A stretch of DNA of 64,000 nucleotides from Avena insularis (taxonomy: Eukaryota; Streptophyta; Magnoliopsida; Poales; Poaceae): assembly GCA_023614405.1 (NCBI GenBank), contig CM042686.1, forward strand, positions 470,488,740 through 470,552,739, read 5' to 3'. This document shows, piece by piece, positions 57,531 through 64,000 of this stretch. The notes beneath the pieces were generated by a model. That model was not told the origin of the DNA, ran no database searches, and saw only the letters and a program-made list of their open reading frames with translations. The position numbers and the translations under genes are program-made. The number at the start of each line of letters is the position of its first letter. Position 1 is the stretch's first letter.

Positions 57531-58956
57531 ATTAATACAATACATTAGGGGCAACCTTTTCTTAATTATGTAGCTATGATGCAAAAATCTCTTACCAGGC
57601 ATTTATTATCTTCTTTGTAAGCATATTTTTCCGACGTCCGCATAGCGTGTACAATGGACAGAAGACAGTCTATGCCTGGTAAGATTTTTTTATCCTTAAA
57701 GCACTAAGGTAGGGCATAAAAAGTTAGCTTGCATTATCAGGACTTCCTTTATGTCTAACGACAATGGAAAAGCACCTGAATAGATAAGTCTTTATCGTCA
57801 ACTGAGCCTACCTTTTATTTTGTTATACTAGCTTAATTTTCCCACACTGGATTGGTATCATCCTAGTGACATCAGTAATAAAAATATCCATTTTTTTGCA
57901 TTTCATTATACATACCGGTGGTAAAAATGATTGGATCAAGTGATGTCATGTAGATTGAAAGATGCATCTTTCAGTACAGTGAAGACTTGTTGCTAACTAA
58001 GACATTGTAACCAACCAAAGTATACTAACCAAAGAGGATTACTAGCTCAAGCTTTAGTGCAGTGTAACACATGTATGCTTTCTCAAGATTAAGAGTGTAA
58101 TAGCTGTATCATTCTTAGGCAATGCATAAACTGAATCATCGTGACCTTTGCAGCAAATGGACGGTTCCCATATAATGCAACATTGTTTGGCAGAAACTGC
58201 TTGCTGTTAAAACCTCATCGGCAGCTGATGAAGACGATTGATCCAATAGCCATTGCCAGAAACTGAAGTATCATAGGTTCTGTTTTTATTCTGTTTCCTC
58301 TTCCATGTAAATATTTTTGTATGTAGGAATTTACTAGAGTACATCATATAAATACAGTTCATGATAGAAGAAGATCCATGCTATGTAAAGAAAAACTTGT
58401 GTGCACTTTTTAGGCAGTAAAGACAACTAGCCTGAGCCACTAACTGAAACGTCGATTACAAACACAAGATTTAGGAGGTCAACTGTCAGATGAATATAAG
58501 ATTGATAAGTGAGTAATGGTGATCCAGCACAGATGACTAAGGGTCAAGTGTTTGCAGAGATGAACGAGTGTATGAGTATGAAGAAAGTTGAAGCCAATTA
58601 TTGTTTTCAGTGTTTTGTATCGCTCTATCTGGAACTTGTGGTTCACAACAGTCTTAGTTGCAGTCATGCAGATAACTGTTTGTCCAACGACTCTCATGTC
58701 ATATACTGTACGTTGGTTCTCTTGGATCCTGAAACATTTGGAAATCAGAACTAGCAAGAGGCAAGCTGAGGAGGGGTAGATTGTGTGTTGGTGTGTAACT
58801 GTTTTGTGTTATGCTAATGAATATTCCTAGCTTGGCTATACTGTTCAACTTAAAGTTATGGTTGGCTTTTCAGTGCATTCATGTTTCTGAAGATGGAAGC
58901 AATTTTATTAAAGAGAAGTACTGATACTCGTGCTCAACCGACAGGGCTTCCTTTGT
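57531..58956. other. Intergenic, no gene seen
   Basis: Short ORFs up to about 92 codons on opposite strands at 58479-58779 overlap each other and carry no recognisable motif. I treat the stretch as non-coding. Confidence 0.4.
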
Positions 58957-59098
58957 CTTAATTTGACACTGTTCTTTTTGCTGATGAATTTTGCTAGTGG
59001 CAGTTGCAACTTACTGCATCCCTCTGCTTAATTTGACACCGTTCTTTCTTTTTGCTGATGAATTGTGCTAGTGGCAGTTGCAACTTACTGCATTCTTA
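58957..59098. repeat. Tandem duplication, about 70-bp unit
   Basis: CTTAATTTGACAC...GGCAGTTGCAACTTACTGCAT occurs at 58957-59026 and again at 59027-59098, with few differences. Confidence 0.8.
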
Positions 59099-59658
59099 TT
59101 GCTTGCTGTTCAAGAACTACCCGCTTGCCTTGGTGACAGTACACTACTGCTTCACGTGTACTCCAAAACATATATGAATATGGAGCTTAGAGCTCTTACT
59201 AGAAGGACCTTGAGCGCTTTGCCGCGCCGTTTCCATTTTTAGCGGGGATTTTTACCTCATGAGCACATTGTAGTTGTAGAATTGATTCCGTAGGCTAGCA
59301 TCGATGCACATGAACCTATGAACTTCTACAAACTTCGACATATCGTGTCTAATATATAATATAACCAACAGAAAGTGGAGAAAGACTCGAGCTCTGATGG
59401 GACTTCAACATGAAAAAATCAAGAATTATTTACACTGAAATAATGTTGAATCTACTTTCCAGTTTATATAAAAAAAAATCTTGTATTGTTCATCTAAAAA
59501 TGTTCTGCAATGGGCTGTCGTGCCGCATATCATTGATAGTTATATATATCCACTACCAATTCTTTCATATGCTAACCTTGTTGCGGAAGGCTCATGTAGG
59601 ATTGTCCAAACAATAGAAATATATCTCACGGTTCTATAGGAAGTATGGAACTATATAA

Positions 59659-59953
59659 GACCTAGTTTGGTAACGAAGTTTTTCTAAAACTAAAGCATAT
59701 CAATACCATAGTATTTTAATGTCTAGCAAAGCAATCCTTCAGTTTTTCTCTTTTCTCAGTTTTAGAAAAAAGGGGTTCTAACCTCTTTCTCAAATACTAC
59801 AAAAAAATTCATAGTTTTGGAGAATACTTCAGTTCTAAAACCTTATTATTTATTGGATCGAAACACCTCAAAGTATTTAATACTTCATTCAGTTTTTTTA
59901 GAAACCAAACTATTCCCTCAATATTTAAAAAATACTTTGATGCCAAACGGGCC
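59659..59953. mobile_element. hAT-like MITE
   Basis: The left end GACCTAGTTTGGTAACGAAG and the right end (reverse complement GGCCCGTTTGGCATCAAAG) are imperfect inverted repeats. They are flanked by similar 8-mers CTATATAA (59651-59658) and CTATACCT (59954-59961). AT-rich, about 295 bp, no ORF. Confidence 0.55.
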
Positions 59954-59961
59954 CTATACCT

Positions 59962-60488
59962 TTGACAAACCACGTGAAAGAAGATATCTAAAGTGTAATC
60001 GTGAAAAAGATGATTAGGTTATTATTCTTCTATTTGTATCTACTTGTATACAAACGTCCCGCTGAATCGTGCAGGATGGGAGGACAACACACAATCGTCC
60101 TAAACAAAGATCGCTAAAAATCATTCATAGACCAGTTCCAAAGTATTATAGAAGATAAAAGAGAGAGTATTAGTGGAAATTCATAGATTTAATTCATTCT
60201 ATCCCACACAATCGATCGTGTGGCCTTACAAACAAAAGATCATAAAATACCCCAGGATAATTAATTAGTAAGCACCGAATGAGATGAATTCATGATATTG
60301 TTTTACATTCAGCAAAGAGACCTAAATAAAATAGAATATATAAATAAATTCTAGCATAACTATTAGAGGAAGAAGCACATTTCCCATATCAAAATTTCAT
60401 GATTAGCATTTGAATACGCATTTCATATACAATATACAATAGGCATATAGTGATAAAGTGCTCAAGCACCATACAAAGCTCTACGCTA
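59962..60488. other. Intergenic, no gene seen
   Basis: AT-rich with no features, except that the last about 30 bases may belong to the LINE relic that continues at 61634. Confidence 0.4.
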
Positions 60489-60503
60489 CGGAGAGTAAGT
60501 TGC

Positions 60504-61618
60504 GCTGCTCATCCTGCACGCGCTGCTCTCGGGAGGGGCGGCACGGGCGGAACCCTCAACCGCCGCCGCCCCAGACTTCTCCTCCCGCTCCTCCTCCGCT
60601 GCCACCGGAGGACGCCGGCGGGCTAAGCCCGGCCGGCCGACGGTGGCGGCGGGGCTGCTTCCTCGCGTGGTGGCCTCTCCCCCGCGGGAAGCCCCTTGGG
60701 CGCTCGAGGGTTGTCGCCCCGACGGCAATCTGATGGCGACGGGGTCTGGAAGCCGGGGCGGCGGCCTCGGGATTTGATGGCGGTTCTCCCTCGACGGATG
60801 GTGGCGCTCACATCTGCTGGCAGAGGCTTGGTCCTAGGATTTCTCTCACGCCAAGACAAAGACCTGCCTTCAGCCTGTTTCCATAGATCTGGTGGCAGTG
60901 TCGTGTTTCGGAAGGCTCCGCCGGTGAACTCCCATGGGCGATTCATGCCTGAAGATTGCTGGAACGGATGAGATTCGGTCGCGCGCAACCGTCGTTTTTC
61001 TGACCGTTTGGTTTCAGAGGGAGCGAGGCGAAGCTCTGCATTCTGTTGCCATCATGGAACATGTCTTTAGTTCCATGGTGAAGTCAGTATGCGGAGAATG
61101 TCATGGAAGCCAAGATTGGTGGACTAGCTATGGTGGCTCGAGTCCTGGTGGCAATGAGGAATTGGCTTGGTGATTCGTGAATTGTAGCAGCGGCATCGGA
61201 AAGTGGGGCCGGCAGCATAGGAGGAGTTCACGGTCTTACCTTGCAGGGTGAAAATCCAAGGTCTGGCCTTAATTGGTTGTGCCTGGCAATGACCTTGTTG
61301 AAGGCATTGTTTTGTGAGTGAGGACTTTCTCCAGGGTGAAAACCTATGATCTTTGACCGGGCGATGACGGTGCTTGTGCTCTATTTCCTTCTTGAAGGCA
61401 TCGCTATTGGATATGTTGGACTTCTGGTGTTGTTCTGGTGGGGTTAGTGTCGCTGCTACCAAGGATCTAATCACTGTAGCAGGACTTTTCTTTTTTGTAA
61501 TTCTTCTTGCTTTTTTTGGCCGTGTGCATCCGTATTGCCAATAGGGTATGCGTTGTTGGAGAGACTGGGTGTAATTGGTGTCCGTGTGATATTAATATAT
61601 GCTCATTTCCAAAAAAAA
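60504..61618 (+). mobile_element. Poly(A)-tailed retrosequence with 15-bp target duplication
   Basis: 1115 bp flanked by perfect copies of CGGAGAGTAAGTTGC (60489-60503 and 61619-61633) and ending in A8 (61611-61618). The first about 450 bases are GC-rich and leader-like. The 3' end carries a TTTTTTGTAATTCTTCTTGC stretch and ATATTAATATATGC before the tail, as seen at grass LINE 3' ends. No RT or endonuclease is present. It is either a deleted LINE carrying only its two ends, or a retrocopied transcript. Confidence 0.8.
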
Positions 61619-61633
61619 CGGAGAGTAAGTTGC

Positions 61634-61729
61634 AAATCGACTAGACGAGTTACTCCTTAGAGAGGAGATCATGTGGAGGCAGCGATCGAGAGTGACTTGG
61701 CTGAAAGAAGGGGACCAGAACACTAGTTT
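61634..61729 (+). pseudogene. LINE ORF2 fragment
   Basis: The plus strand reads RLDELLLREEIMWRQRSRVT followed by WLKEGDQNTSF, the conserved segment between endonuclease and RT of plant L1-type LINEs. It is broken at the left by the retrosequence and at the right by the Gypsy element that starts at 61730. Only about 32 codons are visible. Confidence 0.75.
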
Positions 61730-62057
61730 TGTTATGACCGGTTTGGCCTATAGCAGGAGGAAGCCCATTAGTGGGCCTAAATTAGGGGCTTAGCCCATTT
61801 ATCCTTTTCATTAGCTTATTTATACTGCTGTAAACGTACATGAGAAGGCAAGCAATAAATAGATCGTACATATCTTTATTGCCGACTCCTTGAGGAGTCG
61901 GTCTTCCCTGCCCTAGCCGCCGCTCCTTCCCTTGTGCCGCCTTCCTCCATCCTCGCGACGGCGGCCAGCCGCCGGCGCCGCCTTCCTCTCCCTCGTCCAG
62001 CACACTTCCACCCCTACAATCTACGTAACCGGCCTGATAGGATCATATATCCTATCA
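61730..62057 (+). repeat. 5' LTR of the short-LTR Gypsy element
   Basis: 328 bp from TGTTATGACCGG to ATATATCCTATCA. The first 26 bases recur at 63975-64000. Confidence 0.88.
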
Positions 62058-62060
62058 ATT

Positions 62061-62070
62061 TGGTATCAGC
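62061..62070 (+). other. Primer-binding site, Met-tRNA-like
   Basis: TGGTATCAGC begins three bases after the LTR end. Confidence 0.6.
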
Positions 62071-62083
62071 TAGCTCAGGCTCG

Positions 62084-63529
62084 ATGTCTTCAGGATTGCC
62101 CACCGCCTCCGCCGCGATCGCCACCTCCGGCGCGCCCGACTCCATGGAGTCGCCGCCGGCCACTTCGGGACCGGCCGCTGCGGGCCAGACCGCGCCGCCC
62201 ACCGAACCCGCCCCTCTCCTCTCGCAGCAGGAGGTCTCAACGGCCATCCGTGACCTAACCTGGGCGGTCGCGAACCTTCGGATCTTCCTCCAGGAGTTCA
62301 CTGCGCCGTCACAGCCGGGGCAGAGGTTCTCTGCGCCGCCACCACCGCCGTCCGCCGCGCCCTTCACACCGTCCCCACCACCACCGCCGCCGATAGCCGT
62401 CACCTCGCAGCAGGGGGTCCCGATCACGCAGATCAAGTTCCCACCATCGCCGTCGCAGCAGCTGGCTTGGCTCGACCAGTCTACGTACAAGACGGCGCCC
62501 GCCCAGCCGACCGCGCCGCAACCGACCGCGCCTTCGCCGGCCACCGTGCTCCATCCGGCCACGTCGCCCTCAGCCACGACCTTCGGGGGTTTCACCAGGT
62601 ACGCCGACCCCTACATCGGGCGCCGCGGCCAGTTCGAGGGACCCATGGTGCCCAACTACTCGCCCCCCGCCGCGATGAGTCGTCACGAGGGAGCCGTCGC
62701 CGTCGGCCCGCACGGCCAGCAGCCGCCCCGCTTCACCAAGCTGGAGTTCGCCACCTACGACGGCATCGTCGACCCCCTGAACTGGCTCAACCAGTGCGAC
62801 CTGTTTTTCAGGGGGCAGCGGACACTGACGTCCGACCGCACGTGGATTGCCTCCTACCACCTCCGCGGCGCCGCCCAGACGTGGTACTACGCCCTCGAGC
62901 AGGACGAGGGCGGGATGCCTCCGTGGGAGCGTTTGCGCGACCTTTGCCTCCTCCGGTTCAGGCCCCTGATACGCGGGAGCCGGCTGGCTGAGCTCGGCCG
63001 CCTTCCCTTCACCTCCTCGGTCCAGGACTTCGCCGACCGCTTCCAGACGTTGGCATGCCATGCGCCTGGTGTGACGGCTCGCCAGCGCGCCGAGCTCTTC
63101 ATTGGCGGACTGCCAGACCACATTCGCATCGACGTGGAGCTGCGGGATCTCCAGGACCTGCAGTCGGCCATGTACTACGCCCGCGCCTTCGAGCAGCACG
63201 CGCGGGCCATGCAGCAGGCCTTCCCGGCCAGCGAAGTTCGGCCGGCCGCCCGCCCTCCACCGACACCACCAGGCCAGGCGCTCACGGCCGTGACTCATGC
63301 GGGGCACTCCGATCCAGCCGCGACTCGGTCTTTCCGTCGGCTAACCACGGCCGAACAGCTCGAGCACCGTCGTAAAGGGCTGTGCTTCAACTGCGACGAG
63401 TTCTATATACCGGGCCACGTTTGTCCACGCCTGTTCTACTTGGAGACCGTAGACGATGTTGCGGCTGATGTTGTCACAGCGGGGCTGGCTGACGCGGCCG
63501 TCTCCAAACATTCATTAGATGGAACCTAA
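62084..63529 (+). CDS. Gypsy gag, open
   Basis: 481 residues from an ATG just after the primer site. The upstream frame is also open through the LTR to 61934, but the primer site argues for this start. The N-terminus is Ala/Pro-rich. The retrotransposon gag core spans about residues 225-370 (LEFATYDGIVDPLNWLNQCD, GAAQTWYYALEQDEGGMPPW, FIGGLPDHIRIDV). A CCHC-type knuckle LCFNCDEFYIPGHVC lies near 435. The last about 10 codons probably come from the foreign segment that replaces pol. GC content is high and coding, with no breaks. Confidence 0.88.
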   Translation: MSSGLPTASAAIATSGAPDSMESPPATSGPAAAGQTAPPTEPAPLLSQQEVSTAIRDLTWAVANLRIFLQEFTAPSQPGQRFSAPPPPPSAAPFTPSPPPPPPIAVTSQQGVPITQIKFPPSPSQQLAWLDQSTYKTAPAQPTAPQPTAPSPATVLHPATSPSATTFGGFTRYADPYIGRRGQFEGPMVPNYSPPAAMSRHEGAVAVGPHGQQPPRFTKLEFATYDGIVDPLNWLNQCDLFFRGQRTLTSDRTWIASYHLRGAAQTWYYALEQDEGGMPPWERLRDLCLLRFRPLIRGSRLAELGRLPFTSSVQDFADRFQTLACHAPGVTARQRAELFIGGLPDHIRIDVELRDLQDLQSAMYYARAFEQHARAMQQAFPASEVRPAARPPPTPPGQALTAVTHAGHSDPAATRSFRRLTTAEQLEHRRKGLCFNCDEFYIPGHVCPRLFYLETVDDVAADVVTAGLADAAVSKHSLDGT

Positions 63530-63895
63530 ACGGAATAGCAGGTTTAGAACAATCGTATTGGCATTCGTTAGCCTATCGAAATAAGGCAGAAAAGTAGGCA
63601 TCTCTCATTTGAACAGGAAGGCCAGTGAAAACAAGTCCTCGGCTGCTCGTATTCAAGACATAAACAGGGATCAGAGGCCTTTTTTCACTAATAAAACCTC
63701 GTGTTACCCTTTTTAGGAAACCCTTATTTTCGGATAACTCAATTATTCGAGTTGTCGGGACAGCTATTATTGATAGGTTTGCCAAGTCTAGTGAGTTCGT
63801 TTCCCAGAAATAAATAAAATATCCGACCTTTGGGAGGACTTTTCCTTAATAAGGAATGCTATCAATTAGTTCGTCTTTCTGTTTCGGACAGGTTG
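63508..63895. other. Unrelated segment in place of pol, possibly organellar
   Basis: AT-richer DNA with no resemblance to the gag around it. The minus strand is open for 70 codons (63785-63573) with protein-like composition, but I cannot name a product. Its style (mixed composition, ACTAATAAAACCTCG and AAATAAATAAAATATCC) reminds me of plant mitochondrial or plastid DNA; that is an impression, not a match. The junctions are approximate. Confidence 0.45.
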
Positions 63896-63957
63896 ACTAA
63901 AGAGGGGCTGAGTTCCGCCAGCAGTTTCCAGCTATCCAGCTCGAGGACGAGCTGTTT

Positions 63958-63974
63958 GAAAAGGCGGGGAGAGA
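63958..63974 (+). other. Polypurine tract of the short-LTR Gypsy element
   Basis: GAAAAGGCGGGGAGAGA directly abuts the 3' LTR. Confidence 0.7.
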
Positions 63975-64000
63975 TGTTATGACCGGTTTGGCCTATAGCA
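63975..64000 (+). repeat. 3' LTR, first 26 bases
   Basis: Identical over the visible part to 61730-61755. It is cut by the window end. Confidence 0.88.

Larger units (their letters stand above)
61730..64000 (+). mobile_element. Short-LTR Gypsy element with gag but no pol
   Basis: The 5' LTR (61730-62057) is followed by a primer site, an intact gag and an unrelated segment of about 370-400 bp. A purine-rich tract follows, then the start of the 3' LTR at 63975, which repeats TGTTATGACCGGTTTGGCCT. The window ends 26 bases into that LTR. No protease, RT or integrase is present, so the copy is non-autonomous. The target duplication cannot be checked because the right flank is outside. Confidence 0.88.

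Noticed and set aside
58479..58779. Possible small gene on either strand
   Set aside because: Overlapping ORFs on opposite strands with no recognisable motif, splice pattern or promoter.
60458..60988. Overlapping GC-rich ORFs near 60.5-61.0 kb
   Set aside because: They fall in the leader-like part of the retrosequence, overlap on both strands, and cross its target duplication.
62467..63307. Long frames on both strands within the Gypsy gag
   Set aside because: Shadows of the GC-rich gag. Only the 62084-63529 frame has gag motifs and a zinc knuckle.
1..64000. tRNA or rRNA genes
   Set aside because: The only tRNA-like sequences I found are short primer-binding sites of retrotransposons; no cloverleaf-capable gene was seen by eye.

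Overview
This window is nuclear DNA from a grass, most likely a Pooideae relative of wheat, barley, oat or ryegrass. The evidence is spliced plant genes with GT-AG introns and no operons, Athila-type Ty3/Gypsy and Sirevirus-type Ty1/Copia LTR retrotransposons, Stowaway and hAT-like MITEs, and grass-style GC-rich genes. I cannot name the species from sequence alone. Most of the 64 kb is transposable elements, many inserted inside one another. Only two genes look intact: a minus-strand gene for Integrator complex subunit 7 (35364-39829) and a plus-strand single-exon pentatricopeptide-repeat (PPR) gene (53947-55341).

Layout. 1-4351 is the 3' part of an Athila-like Gypsy element (degenerate env-like ORF, polypurine tract, 3' LTR). 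4352-7389 has a minus-strand F-box-like gene relic and little else. 7390-32466 is a nest. A hAT-like element with internal tandem repeats was hit by a long-LTR element now left as an apparent solo LTR (8006-32240, duplication GTTAG). That solo LTR was in turn hit by a non-autonomous Gypsy element (9517-16023, duplication GTGAG) and by a 13.8 kb Copia element (16281-30092, duplication GTTTA). A Stowaway MITE and a truncated reverse-strand Gypsy 5' end follow (32586-34819).

Downstream of the Integrator gene, a Harbinger-like element whose only visible gene is a Myb-like/NAM-associated ORF (about 40895-53929) was split by a 9.76 kb Athila-like Gypsy element (42379-52139, duplication CCGGG) and by a poly(A)-tailed retrosequence (53050-53856). 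It ends just upstream of the PPR gene. After the PPR gene come about 4 kb of mostly featureless DNA with another Myb-like relic, a hAT-like MITE (59659-59953), a LINE fragment hit by a poly(A) retrosequence (60504-61618) and by a short-LTR Gypsy element (61730 to beyond the window end). That last element has an intact gag, but its pol region is replaced by about 0.4 kb of unrelated, possibly organellar, sequence.

The most unusual object is inside the Copia element. Its gag gene is interrupted by about 1.94 kb of intronless cDNA from a host nuclear-pore gene (NUA/TPR family). That cDNA is preceded by a roughly 70 bp fragment of the element's own LTR 3' end and the first bases of the primer-binding region. 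This is a retrotransposon-mediated capture of a host gene with both junctions readable. The same element has dense arrays of a 17-bp palindrome (GGCCGGATAATCCGGCC) upstream of the LTR TATA box, and a spliced third ORF with a 10-nt first exon.
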